NCBI RefSeq assembly: GCF_025989145.1
Contig: NZ_JAPDNQ010000001.1
Location: 1,674,001-1,738,000 of the forward strand
Origin: Microbacterium sp. SSM24
GTDB lineage: Bacteria > Actinomycetota > Actinomycetes > Actinomycetales > Microbacteriaceae
Length of the DNA: 64,000 bases
Reading direction: 5' to 3'
Part shown: positions 8,950 to 17,706 of the stretch, one piece after another
Position numbering within the stretch: position 1 is the stretch's first letter
How the letters are laid out: every line of letters begins with the position of its first letter
The notes under the pieces: model-generated
Database searches by the model: none
What the model saw: the letters and a program-made list of their open reading frames with translations, nothing else
Told to the model about the DNA's origin: nothing
Program-made: the position numbers and the translations under genes

Positions 8950-9831
8950 TCAGACCGTGTTGTCGCGTCGCGACGACTTGAAGATGAACAGGGTGACGAT
9001 GAGGCACATGACCGTCAGCAGCAGCGCGATGGTCGAGCCGTACCCGAAGTCGCTGAACTGGAACGCGGTGCGGTACATGTACAGCGTCAGCGGAGTGGTC
9101 GAGTTGCCCGGCCCGCCGCCGGTCAGCGCGAAGACCGAGTCGAAGACCTTGATCGTGCCGTTGATGCTGAAGATGAACGACGCGAACAGGATGGGCAGCG
9201 ACATGGGCAGCACGATGTAGCGGAAGAGGCTGAAGGTCTTGGCGCCGTCGATGCGGGCGGACTCGATGATGTCCTCGGGGATGTCGAGGAGACCCGAGAA
9301 GATCAGCACGCCGTAGAAGCCGACCGAGCGCCAGACGTCCATGATGACGATGACGATGAACGCGGTGTCACCGGCGCCGAGCCAGTCCACCGACGAGAGG
9401 CCGACGTTCACCAGCAGCTCGTTGACGAGGCCGTCGGTCGGCGCCGACTGGAACAGCTTCTGGTACAGGATCGCGATCGCGACGGTCGGCAGCACGACGG
9501 GGAAGAAGACCAGTGTGCGCACGATGACGGACGACCGGCGCAGCACGAACTGGTAGAGCATCGCGAGGCCGTATCCGAGGACGACCTGGAAGAGCGTCAC
9601 GATGACGGCGTACTTGAGGGTGAACCAGAACGCGTCGTGGACGTAGGGGTCCGTGAGCAGGCGAGTGAAGTTCTCGATGCCGTTGAACTCGAACCCGGTG
9701 AGGACGTTGCCCGTGAAGAAGGTGAGGCCGAAGGACCACAGCACGGGGATGAGGATGATCAGCGTGTAGACGAGCAGTGCCGGCGTGAGCAGCAGCATGA
9801 TCGCCTTGCGGTCGCCGAGGACGGACTTCAT
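8950..9831 (-). CDS. Sugar ABC transporter permease (MalF type)
   Basis: This 293-residue permease has six membrane segments, beginning with AIMLLLTPALLVYTLIILIP, and the EAA-loop motif ESARIDGAKTFSLFRYIVLP. It forms the channel heterodimer with the MalG-type protein encoded next. CUT1 systems carry oligosaccharides or glycosides. The cytoplasmic GH78, GH127 and GH3 enzymes around it fit import of a short plant oligosaccharide that is cut inside the cell. Confidence 0.92.
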   Translation of the reverse strand: MKSVLGDRKAIMLLLTPALLVYTLIILIPVLWSFGLTFFTGNVLTGFEFNGIENFTRLLTDPYVHDAFWFTLKYAVIVTLFQVVLGYGLAMLYQFVLRRSSVIVRTLVFFPVVLPTVAIAILYQKLFQSAPTDGLVNELLVNVGLSSVDWLGAGDTAFIVIVIMDVWRSVGFYGVLIFSGLLDIPEDIIESARIDGAKTFSLFRYIVLPMSLPILFASFIFSINGTIKVFDSVFALTGGGPGNSTTPLTLYMYRTAFQFSDFGYGSTIALLLTVMCLIVTLFIFKSSRRDNTV

Positions 9832-9875
9832 TGTGGCGGCCTTTCGGGTGTGGAGGGATGCCCTGAGAAGGATGA

Positions 9876-9914
9876 CGCCCCGGCGCGTCCGACGTGGACG
9901 GACGCACCGGGGCG
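9876..9914 (-). terminator. Intercistronic hairpin after the binding-protein gene
   Basis: A near-perfect stem (CCCCGGCGCGTCC against GGACGCACCGGGG, 12 of 13 paired) lies between the binding-protein stop and the malF-like start. Such hairpins commonly attenuate readthrough or protect the 3' end, giving more binding protein than permease. Confidence 0.6.
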
Positions 9915-9921
9915 GGTCTGA

Positions 9922-11241
9922 TCAGCCTTCGTCGAGCGCGTCCTGCACGAGGGTCATGAACTCCTCGGGCGTGATCTGCCCCGTGACGAGCAGGGCGGCG
10001 TTGGTGGACGAGATGTTGCTCGCCTTGGCGTTGAAGAGCGCCTCGAACCACAGCACGCTGTCGGTCGCCGTGGCGATCTCGTCGGCGATGGTCTGCGAGA
10101 TCGGAGGCAGGTCGACCGGCTCATCGGCGATGAAGCCGGTGATCTGGCCCTGCTTGAGCGCCTCGTTGCCGTAGTTGGCGGTGATGCACTTGAGCCACTC
10201 GCCGACACCCTCGGTGTAGGTCTTCGCGCCGAAGGTGGCGGGCAGGCCCACGTTGGAGGGGTACTCGTCGATCGAGCCGGCACCACCGTCGACGGCCGGG
10301 AACTTGAAGAACCCGACGTTGTCGGCGCCGATCTGGTTTCCGTCGCCGTTGATGTTGCCGAGCAGCCAGCTGCCCATGTAGATCATCGCGGCCTTGCCGG
10401 TGAGGAACTCGTTCGACGCGGCGTCGTAGTCGAGCGACGCGACGTTCGAGCCGAAGTAGCCCTTCTCGCCGAGGTCGGCGATCGCGGCCGCAGCCTCGAC
10501 GTACTCGGGGTCGGTCAGCTTGGCGTCACCGTCGGCGACCTTCTGCAGCGCGTCGGGCCCGAGCGAGCGGAAGAGGTAGCCGCTCACCAGACGCGTGAGG
10601 GGCCAGCCCTGCTCGCCCGAAGCGGCGAAGGGCGTGAGTCCGGCATCCTGAGCCTCGGCGGCGACGGTGAGCAGGTCATCCCACGTCTCCGGCACCTCCC
10701 AGCCGTTCTCCTCGAAGACGGTCTTGTTGTAGAAGATGCCCTCGATGTTGTACTGGAACGGCAGGAAGTTGAAAGCGCCGCCGTAGAGCTTCTCGATGGT
10801 CGACACCGCACCCTCGGCGACCTTGTCGCGCACGCCGAGCTCGGTGAGGGCCTCGTCGAAGTCGAGGAGGTATCCGGCCTCCCAGAGCTTCGCGCCTTCG
10901 GCAGGGTTGCCGCCGGCCGAGAACATCGGGGGAAGGCCGTCCTGCGTGGCGAGCAGCTGCACCTGGGCATCGAGCTCTGCCTGCGGGATCGAGTTGACCT
11001 CGAGGGGCATGGCCTCGTTCTGGGTCTCGCACGCCCCGGCCGCGAGCGCGTCGAGCACGGGCTGGGTGGTGGTGTTCTCGGCGTTCTTCAGGAACTCGAG
11101 AGTCGCGGGATCTTCGCCGCCGCCGCCGTTGTTCCCGCCGCCGCCGCCGGAGCAACCGGCGAGGACGAGGACACCAGCGCTGACGAGTGCCGCAGCGCCG
11201 AGAAGCGGCTTGCGAAGACGCCGACGTTCTGCTGTGAACAC
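9922..11241 (-). CDS. Sugar ABC transporter substrate-binding lipoprotein
   Basis: This 439-residue extracellular binding protein (SBP_bac_1 type) has a lipoprotein signal with lipobox VLAGC and the lipidated Cys at residue 30, followed by a Gly/Asn-rich linker. The start is GTG at 11241, behind a strong AAGGAGG site. The body has the usual two-lobed pattern (AEGAKLWEAGYLLDFDEAL; GWEVPETWDDLLTVA). It heads the transporter operon, with a LacI-type operator about 30 bases upstream. The ligand is unknown; context suggests an oligosaccharide containing rhamnose, arabinose or apiose. Confidence 0.92.
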   Translation of the reverse strand: MFTAERRRLRKPLLGAAALVSAGVLVLAGCSGGGGGNNGGGGEDPATLEFLKNAENTTTQPVLDALAAGACETQNEAMPLEVNSIPQAELDAQVQLLATQDGLPPMFSAGGNPAEGAKLWEAGYLLDFDEALTELGVRDKVAEGAVSTIEKLYGGAFNFLPFQYNIEGIFYNKTVFEENGWEVPETWDDLLTVAAEAQDAGLTPFAASGEQGWPLTRLVSGYLFRSLGPDALQKVADGDAKLTDPEYVEAAAAIADLGEKGYFGSNVASLDYDAASNEFLTGKAAMIYMGSWLLGNINGDGNQIGADNVGFFKFPAVDGGAGSIDEYPSNVGLPATFGAKTYTEGVGEWLKCITANYGNEALKQGQITGFIADEPVDLPPISQTIADEIATATDSVLWFEALFNAKASNISSTNAALLVTGQITPEEFMTLVQDALDEG

Positions 11242-11270
11242 ATTTCCTCCTTGAAAGTGGCATCTCGCTT

Positions 11271-11284
11271 TTGAGACGTTTCAA
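11271..11284. promoter_or_regulatory. LacI-type operator 3
   Basis: TTGAGACGTTTCAA, flanked by TT and AA that extend the symmetry, lies between the divergent binding-protein and GH3 genes. It matches the consensus at 13 of 14 positions. Confidence 0.75.
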
Positions 11285-11396
11285 AAGGGATGCTACGTCG
11301 CTCGGGAACGGAGTGTCAAGACCTGTGAAGGCATTTTTCCGGCGTTCGCAACAAAAGCCTTGCCGCGAGGACGGGGCGTGCCGTCATGATGAGTGC

Positions 11397-13670
11397 ATGG
11401 AACTTGAAACGTCACAAGTTGATAACGACGTCGCAGGGCTGATGGCGCGGCTGTCGCTCGAGGAGAAGGTCGCACAGCTCGTCGGACTCTGGGCGGGGGC
11501 GCGCCGCGGTGACAACGCCGCGCCCATGCAGGACCAGCTCGTGTCCGATGCGCTCCACGTCGACGAGGTCGCAGCCCGCGGGCTCGGCCAGTTCACGCGG
11601 CACTGGGGGACCACGCCGCTGCCCGTCGCCGAGGGCCTGGCGGAGCTCGCCCGGCGTCAGCGCGCACTGACGGACCGCACCGGCATCGGGGCCGTCGTCC
11701 ACGAGGAGTGCCTCACCGGCGTGCTCGCGTGGGGGGCGACGACGTACCCCACCCCGCTGGCGTGGGGCGCGACGTTCGAACCCGCGTACGCGGAGCGGCT
11801 CGGCCGCCGGATCGGCGCCGACCTGCGCGCGCTGGGCGTGCACCAGGGGCTCGGCCCCGTGCTCGACGTCGTGCGCGACGCGCGGTGGGGTCGCGTCGAG
11901 GAGTGCATCGCCGAGGATCCGCTCCTCGTCGGCCTGGTCGGCGCGTCCTACGTGCGCGGGCTCGAGGCGGAGGGACGCGTCGCGACGCTGAAGCACTTCG
12001 CGGGGTACTCCGGTTCGCGTGCGGGACGCAACCACGCTCCGGTCTCCGTCGGCCCGCGCGAGCTCGCGGACGTGTACCTGCCGCCGTTCGAGCGCGCGGT
12101 GCGTGCCGGAGCACGCTCTGTCATGAACTCGTACGCCGACGTCGACGGGGTGCCGGCCGCGGCATCCGTCTCGCTGCTCACCGAGGTGCTGCGCGATGAG
12201 TGGGGCTTCGAGGGCACGGTGGTGGCCGACTACTTCGCCATCGCCTTCCTCGAGAAGACGCACGGGATCGCGGCATCCGCCGGCGAAGCCGCCGTCCTCG
12301 CGCTGGCGGCGGGCATCGACGTCGAACTGCCCACCGGCTCCGCCTATCTCGAACCGCTGGTCGAGGCCGTTCGCGACGGGCGCGTGGACGAGGCACTGGT
12401 GGACCGCGCCCTCGAGCGGGTGCTGCGCCAGAAGGCCGAGCTCGGGCTCCTCGGCGATGCCGGGGAGAGTGACGGCGATGCCACGGTCGACCTCGATTCG
12501 AAGGGCAATCGCGCCCTCGCCCGCGAGATCGCGACGGCATCGGTCGTGCTGCTGCAGAACGACGGCATCCTGCCGCTGTCGGCAGAGCGGATGCCGCGCC
12601 TGGCCGTCGTCGGCCCGAATGCCGATCGCTTCGACGCCATGTTCGGCTGCTACTCGTACGTCAAGCACGTCCTCCCGCACCACGCGGGCACCGCGCCCCT
12701 GATCCAGGCGCCGACGGTGGCCGAGGCGCTCGGCGCCGTCTGGCCCGGGAGCGTGCGCACCGCACCCGGATGCCCGGTCACGGGGGAGGACCGGTCGGGA
12801 TTCGCGGACGCGGTCGCCGCGGCGGCCGAGGCGGATGCCGCGGTGGTCGTGCTGGGCGACGACTCCGGCATGTTCGGCCGGGGCACCTCCGGCGAGGGGT
12901 GCGACCGGGCGGACCTCTCGCTTCCCGGGGTGCAGGCCGAGCTGCTCGCCGCGGTGCTCGAGACCGACACCCCCGTCGTTCTCGTCCTGATCACGGGCCG
13001 GCCGTACGAGCTCGGCGTCGAGGCCGACCGCTGCGCGGCGGTCGTGCAGACCTTCTTCCCCGGGCAGGAGGGCGGGCCCGCGATCGCCGACGTCCTGGTC
13101 GGGGCGGCCGATCCCGGCGGCCGGCTGCCGGTGCAGCTGCCGCGGCCGGGCACGCCGCAGCCGTCGGGATACCTGCATGCGCGGCTCGGCGGACCGACCG
13201 ACATGAGCAGCGCGGACCCCACGCCGCGGCATCCGTTCGGCTTCGGGCTCGCGTACACGACGTTCGCCCGTGGACCGCTCACGGTCGCCGACGCCGACGT
13301 CCCCGTCGACGGGTTCGTCGAGCTCGAGCTGTCGGTGCGCAACACCGGCGACCGCGACGGGACCGACGTGCTGCAGGTGTACGCCGGCGACCCGGTCGCT
13401 CAGGTGGTGCGTCCGGTTCGGCAGCTCGTCGCCTTCCGTCGGGTCAGGGTGGCCGCGGGCGAGGATCAGCGATGGTCGGTGCGGATCCCCGCCGCGGCGC
13501 TCGCGTTCACCGGCGTCGCGGGGCGGCGGATCGTGGAACCCGGACGCGCGGACTTCACCTTCGCCGCGGATGCCGCCGATCCCGGCTCCACCGTGGCCGT
13601 CGAGTTCACGGGGCGCACGACCCCCGTGGACCGCATCGCCGACGAGCCGGAGTGGACGCGCGTCGGCTGA
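11397..13670 (+). CDS. GH3 family beta-glycosidase
   Basis: This 757-residue GH3 enzyme has an N-terminal TIM barrel, an alpha/beta sandwich with SVVLLQNDGILPL and PGQEGGPAIADVL, and a C-terminal fibronectin-III-like domain. The nucleophile is D278 in GTVVADYF, and the substrate-binding KHFAGYSGSRAGRNHAP motif is present. There is no signal peptide, so it works in the cytoplasm. The ATG at 11397 was chosen because residues 3-7 are encoded by an operator-like palindrome and alternative starts would include promoter DNA. GH3 members act on beta-glucosides, beta-xylosides or alpha-L-arabinosides. It is divergent from the ABC operon and followed by two LacI genes. Confidence 0.9.
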   Translation: MELETSQVDNDVAGLMARLSLEEKVAQLVGLWAGARRGDNAAPMQDQLVSDALHVDEVAARGLGQFTRHWGTTPLPVAEGLAELARRQRALTDRTGIGAVVHEECLTGVLAWGATTYPTPLAWGATFEPAYAERLGRRIGADLRALGVHQGLGPVLDVVRDARWGRVEECIAEDPLLVGLVGASYVRGLEAEGRVATLKHFAGYSGSRAGRNHAPVSVGPRELADVYLPPFERAVRAGARSVMNSYADVDGVPAAASVSLLTEVLRDEWGFEGTVVADYFAIAFLEKTHGIAASAGEAAVLALAAGIDVELPTGSAYLEPLVEAVRDGRVDEALVDRALERVLRQKAELGLLGDAGESDGDATVDLDSKGNRALAREIATASVVLLQNDGILPLSAERMPRLAVVGPNADRFDAMFGCYSYVKHVLPHHAGTAPLIQAPTVAEALGAVWPGSVRTAPGCPVTGEDRSGFADAVAAAAEADAAVVVLGDDSGMFGRGTSGEGCDRADLSLPGVQAELLAAVLETDTPVVLVLITGRPYELGVEADRCAAVVQTFFPGQEGGPAIADVLVGAADPGGRLPVQLPRPGTPQPSGYLHARLGGPTDMSSADPTPRHPFGFGLAYTTFARGPLTVADADVPVDGFVELELSVRNTGDRDGTDVLQVYAGDPVAQVVRPVRQLVAFRRVRVAAGEDQRWSVRIPAAALAFTGVAGRRIVEPGRADFTFAADAADPGSTVAVEFTGRTTPVDRIADEPEWTRVG
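11404..11417. promoter_or_regulatory. LacI-type operator 4, inside the GH3 start
   Basis: TTGAAACGTCACAA is the mirror image of operator 2 and overlaps codons 3-7 of the GH3 gene. Binding here would block transcription elongation or support looping to operator 3, 133 bases away. Confidence 0.5.
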
Positions 13671-13688
13671 GCCGGACGGTCGCGTGGT

Positions 13689-13702
13689 TTGAAACGTTTT
13701 CA
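13689..13702. promoter_or_regulatory. LacI-type operator 5 upstream of the regulator genes
   Basis: TTGAAACGTTTTCA lies just upstream of a TACAGT -10 element (13732-13737) that precedes the first LacI gene. This suggests autoregulation by the same repressor that controls the hydrolase and transporter promoters. Confidence 0.65.
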
Positions 13703-13764
13703 TGCGTAACGGCGGGGATGCTTCGCTCGGGTACAGTGGCGTTCAATCCAGACGAGGGAGTCGC

Positions 13765-14781
13765 ATGGCCAGGGTGGGCATTCGAGAGGTCGCCGTGCTC
13801 GCCGGCGTGGCGGTGGGGACCGTGTCGAACTACCTCAACCACCCCGACCGCGTCTCGGACGACAAAGCGCAGCGCATCCGCTACGCGATCGACTCGCTGG
13901 GCTTCGTGCCCAGCAACGCCGGACGTCAGCTGCGCCTCGGCGTCAGCCGCGTCATCGGCTACATCGCCCCGGACGTCAGCAACCCGTACTTCGCGGAGAT
14001 CGCCGAGAGCGTCGAGCGCCGGGCCGACGAGCGCGGCGTGACGGTCTTCCTCGCGAACTCCCATCGCGATCGCGCGCGCGAGGACTCGTACCTCCAGGTG
14101 TTCGAGCAGCATCAGGTGCAGGGCCTTCTGGTGTCGTCGCACACGCAGATCGAGGATCGCCTGGAGCAGGTGCGCAAACGCGGCACCCCGTCGGTCCTGG
14201 TCGGTCAGCGTGCCCGCAGCCTGGCGCAGCCTTCGGTGTCGCTGGACGACGTGTCGGGCGGGCGGCAGGCGATGCAGCATCTGATCGAGGTCGGATGCCG
14301 CCGCATGGCGTTCGTGGGAGGCCCGCTCGGCATCTCCCAGGTCGCCGACCGGCTCACCGGGGCGAGCGAGGCCGTTCGCGCGTTCGGCGCCGCGACGCTC
14401 GAGGTGATCGACCAGACGGACCGCACCGTGCGCGGCGGGCACGAGGTCGGCGAGGCGCTCCTCGCACGTCCGGCCGACATGCGACCCGAGGGCATCTTCG
14501 CCGTCAACGATCTGCTCGCGCTCGGCATCATGCAGGCGCTCGTGCTCGGCGGAGTCTCGGTGCCCCGCGACGTGGCGATCGCGGGGTACGACGACAACGA
14601 GTTCGCCGAGGCATCCCTCATTCCCCTGACCAGCGTGCAGGGCCGCCACGACGGCTACGGCGCTGCCGTGGTCGACCTGCTGTTCGACGAGATCGAGGGC
14701 AACACGATCGACGAGCCGCACCGCATGTTCGAGCCCTCCCTCGTCGCGCGGGCCAGCACCTCGGGATTCGGGCGCGCATGA
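13765..14781 (+). CDS. LacI family transcriptional regulator
   Basis: This 338-residue repressor has an N-terminal helix-turn-helix (IREVAVLAGVAVGTVSNYLNH) and a periplasmic-binding-protein-like sensor domain (residues about 60-335). The hinge sequence is NAGRQLRLG. The start has a GAGGGAG ribosome site. It is co-transcribed with a second LacI gene through an ATGA overlap. The most likely targets are the TTGAAACGTTTCAA-type sites of this locus. The inducer is unknown; a released sugar such as L-rhamnose or D-apiose is plausible. Confidence 0.9.
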   Translation: MARVGIREVAVLAGVAVGTVSNYLNHPDRVSDDKAQRIRYAIDSLGFVPSNAGRQLRLGVSRVIGYIAPDVSNPYFAEIAESVERRADERGVTVFLANSHRDRAREDSYLQVFEQHQVQGLLVSSHTQIEDRLEQVRKRGTPSVLVGQRARSLAQPSVSLDDVSGGRQAMQHLIEVGCRRMAFVGGPLGISQVADRLTGASEAVRAFGAATLEVIDQTDRTVRGGHEVGEALLARPADMRPEGIFAVNDLLALGIMQALVLGGVSVPRDVAIAGYDDNEFAEASLIPLTSVQGRHDGYGAAVVDLLFDEIEGNTIDEPHRMFEPSLVARASTSGFGRA

Positions 14782-15779
14782 GCGCCAGCATCCGCGACGT
14801 CGCCGAGAGGGCCGGGGTGTCGGTCGGCACGGTGTCGAACGTGCTCAACCATCGTGAACGCGTCGCCCCCGAGTCGGTGCGCCGCGTCAACGAGGCCATC
14901 GCGGCACTCGGATACGTGCGCAACGACGCCGCACGCCAGCTTCGGGCGGGCCGGAGCACCACGGTGGGGCTCGTCGTGCTCGACGTGCGCAACCCCTTCT
15001 TCACCGAGATCGCCCGCGGGGCCGAGCGAGAGGCCGACAAGCACGGTCTCTCGGTCATCCTCGCCAACAGCGACGAGGACGTCGCCCGCGAGGCGCGCTA
15101 CCTCGACCTGTTCGAGCAGCAGCGGGTGCGCGGCATCCTGATCTCGCCGTACCAGCAGGTCGGATCGCGCCTGCGCGAGCTGCGGGACCGGGGGATGCCG
15201 GCCGTGCTCGTCGACCGCCGCAGCGAGGACGACCGGTTCAGCTCCGTCTCGGTCGATGACGAGCGCGGCGGCTACCTCGCGGCGCGCCACCTGCTCGACA
15301 GCGGGCGCCGTCGCCTGCTCTACACCGGCGGACCGCTCGACATGCGCCAGATCGACGACCGACGGCAGGGGGCGCGCCGCGCCGTCGACGAGACCGAGGG
15401 CGCCTCCCTCGAGATCCTCCCCGCGACCGCGTCCCAGGTCGCCGAGGGCCGCGTCGCCGGCGACGAGATCGCCTCGCGGCCCGCCGCGCATCGGCCCGAC
15501 GCCGTGTTCTGCGCGAACGACCTGGTCGCACTCGGCGTGCTCCAATCGCTCGCCGCGCACGGCATCCGCGTTCCCGACGACATCGCGCTCGTCGGCTTCG
15601 ACGACATCGACTTCGCGGCCGCGGCCGTCGTGCCGCTGACGTCGGTGCGCCAGCCGAGCCTCGTGATGGGCGAGACGGCGCTGCGCATCCTCGTCGACGA
15701 GAGCGACGACCGCTCCCGTCCGGCGGAGCAGGTGGTGTTCGAGCCCGAACTCGTCGTCCGCGCCTCCACCGGCGGCTGA
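14778..15779 (+). CDS. LacI family transcriptional regulator (second of a tandem pair)
   Basis: This 333-residue protein is clearly paralogous to its upstream neighbour: both share the VGTVSN.LNH recognition-helix region and the IARGAEREAD/IAESVERRAD segment. The recognition helices are similar but not identical, so the two could bind related operators, form heterodimers or answer to different inducers. The start overlaps the first regulator's stop by four bases. It is the last gene of the block. Confidence 0.9.
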   Translation: MSASIRDVAERAGVSVGTVSNVLNHRERVAPESVRRVNEAIAALGYVRNDAARQLRAGRSTTVGLVVLDVRNPFFTEIARGAEREADKHGLSVILANSDEDVAREARYLDLFEQQRVRGILISPYQQVGSRLRELRDRGMPAVLVDRRSEDDRFSSVSVDDERGGYLAARHLLDSGRRRLLYTGGPLDMRQIDDRRQGARRAVDETEGASLEILPATASQVAEGRVAGDEIASRPAAHRPDAVFCANDLVALGVLQSLAAHGIRVPDDIALVGFDDIDFAAAAVVPLTSVRQPSLVMGETALRILVDESDDRSRPAEQVVFEPELVVRASTGG

Positions 15780-15860
15780 GCCGGGCTGACGGGCCGCGGG
15801 CGGGGCGAGCCCCGCCCGGGCCGTGTGCGCCGTGTGCGCTGCGCCTGTGTGCGCTGCGCC

Positions 15861-15951
15861 GTGTACCCAACTCAGGATGAGCGGCCTCGCGCACACCGCC
15901 CCAGCCGCGAGCTGGCGCATCTCGACGCAGCCGATCCTGAGTTCGGTACAC
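15861..15951. repeat. Intergenic inverted repeat with 18-base arms
   Basis: The arms are GTGTACCCAACTCAGGAT and its complement with one mismatch, separated by 55 bases. They lie between the convergent LacI and ApnL-like genes. Upstream is a degenerate run of GTGTGCGC units (about 15820-15860). No open reading frame fits. The layout resembles other long-loop inverted repeats in this window. Confidence 0.7.
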
Positions 15952-15976
15952 CGGGGGAGCGCCGCGGCGTCCGGCG

Positions 15977-17698
15977 TCAGTCGCGGAACTCGACGAACGA
16001 ACCGGCCGGCACGGCGGCGGTCCACGCCGCGCCGGCGGCCACGACCTCGACATCCGCATCGGTGCGGCCGAGGTTCGCCACCAGCACGGTCGTGCGCCCG
16101 TCGCGCCGTGCGCCCAGGGCCCAGAGCTCCCCGTCGGGGCTGTCGCCGGTCAGCAGCTCGCCGCCGGCCAGCCGGCTGAGCGCCTCGATCGCATGGGCGA
16201 CGGGGTACGGTTCGCCGTCGGACGAGCGGATGCCGCGTGCCCCCCACTCTTCGAACCACGTCACCGACGCCACCCCGGGAACGGCGAGGGCGGCGGCGCT
16301 CGCGACCGTCCACGCGGCCAGCTCGGGGGCGGACTGGCGGGGGTCGTCGGAGCCGGTGAACTCGGCTCCGTACCCGTCGGCGAGATCGTCGCGAACCGGT
16401 CCCGGCTGCGGCTCGGCCGCGACGTCGTTGTAGCGCGGCCGGAGCGAGATCGGCCCGATGTGCACCGGAAGGGCTCCGGCGAATCCGACCGTCTGCGCGG
16501 CGACCAGCCGCTGCATCGCGATCGACTCGACCAGCTGCTCGGTGCCGAGCGCGTGGAAGAGGGGGGTGAGCGTCACCGCGACGCCGTCGAGGTCGTCCGG
16601 CAGCCGGTGGCGCTCGCGGTTGAGCTCGGTGAAGTGGGCACGGGAGCCGCCCACGACCGGGACGTCGATGCCGGCACGGGCGAGCGCGCCGCGAAGCGCG
16701 GTGACGGCCGCGGCATCCGACACATGGCGTGCCTCGCCGATCTGGTGGAAGACTCCGACACGCGCCGGGCGCACGGGAGCGAGCGCCGCGACCGCGTCGT
16801 CCAGCGCCTCGGGCCGCTCGGCGTCCAGGAGCAGGCGCACGTCGAGGGGCAGCCCGGCCGCACCGGCCCGCGCGAGCGCGGCGCGCCAGTTCGGACTCGC
16901 GAGGTCGAGCTCGACGAGCACCGAGCCGCCCACCGCCGGAACCTCCGGCGCGGGATCGGGTCCGGTCGCGGCGCCCAGCCCGATCGCGGGGAACGTGCCG
17001 CCCGGCGAGAGCGAGATCGTCGCGAGCGCGGCATCCGCCTCTCGCTCGCGGCTCGTTCGCGAGGCCCGCAGCGTCACCGCCTGCCGTACGCGTCCGCGCG
17101 CGGCGACCGTGTACGGGAAGGGGAGCGAGAGGGGTCGGCTGTAGGTCTTGAACGAGGCGTCGGTCCAGTTGCGCTGGTCCTCCATCTCGAACACGTCGCC
17201 GTCGAAGGCGGCCGAGACGGCGAGGCCGTCATGCTCCCACTCCAGGCCTGCGATCCCGCGTACGGGCTGGTGCGGGCTGATCGCAGCGGGGAACGCGGTG
17301 GCCTCCGACGCCCCGTCGGGATGCGTGACCCGCAGCCGGGATCCGGCGACGGACGGCGGGTGCAGCACGACCAGGCCGGTGCGGTTCGTGGCGAACGCGG
17401 CGTCGGACTCGAGGTCGGTGAACACGACGAGACGCCCCGGCCGGGCCTCCGCGCGCACGACGCCGCGGAAGCTCGAGCCCAGCCCGATCGATCGCACATG
17501 AAGGGTGAGGGTCGCATCGGATTCGACGACCCGGTCGACGGCGAGCGGCGCGGTGCCCCAGTCCCGGTCCCGCACGACGGAGCGGATGCTGCGGAGCACC
17601 ACCCGGCCGTCGAACCTGAGGTCGGCGAGCTCGTCGTCGCGGAGCTCCAGTGACCAGGGGCCACTCTCCCACCGCCGGGGCTCCGCGAACCAGGTCAT
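15977..17698 (-). CDS. apnL: D-apionate lactonase-like protein
   Basis: This 573-residue cytoplasmic protein has no common enzyme motif that I can name. It has a beta-rich N-terminal half (residues about 1-230), a barrel-like middle (RPARVGVFHQIGEARHV; AVTLTPLFHALG; TWFEEWGARGI) and a small C-terminal beta domain (RTTVLVANLGRTDADVEV), like many retaining glycoside hydrolase relatives. The identification rests mainly on position: it is the last gene of an operon with ApnO-, OiaC- and erythrulose-pathway homologues, where ApnL is found in described D-apiose clusters. ApnL hydrolyses D-apionolactone to D-apionate. An AAGGA site precedes the ATG. An uncharacterised glycosidase-like role remains possible. 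Confidence 0.5.
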   Translation of the reverse strand: MTWFAEPRRWESGPWSLELRDDELADLRFDGRVVLRSIRSVVRDRDWGTAPLAVDRVVESDATLTLHVRSIGLGSSFRGVVRAEARPGRLVVFTDLESDAAFATNRTGLVVLHPPSVAGSRLRVTHPDGASEATAFPAAISPHQPVRGIAGLEWEHDGLAVSAAFDGDVFEMEDQRNWTDASFKTYSRPLSLPFPYTVAARGRVRQAVTLRASRTSREREADAALATISLSPGGTFPAIGLGAATGPDPAPEVPAVGGSVLVELDLASPNWRAALARAGAAGLPLDVRLLLDAERPEALDDAVAALAPVRPARVGVFHQIGEARHVSDAAAVTALRGALARAGIDVPVVGGSRAHFTELNRERHRLPDDLDGVAVTLTPLFHALGTEQLVESIAMQRLVAAQTVGFAGALPVHIGPISLRPRYNDVAAEPQPGPVRDDLADGYGAEFTGSDDPRQSAPELAAWTVASAAALAVPGVASVTWFEEWGARGIRSSDGEPYPVAHAIEALSRLAGGELLTGDSPDGELWALGARRDGRTTVLVANLGRTDADVEVVAAGAAWTAAVPAGSFVEFRD

Positions 17699-17706
17699 GC
17701 GTTCCT

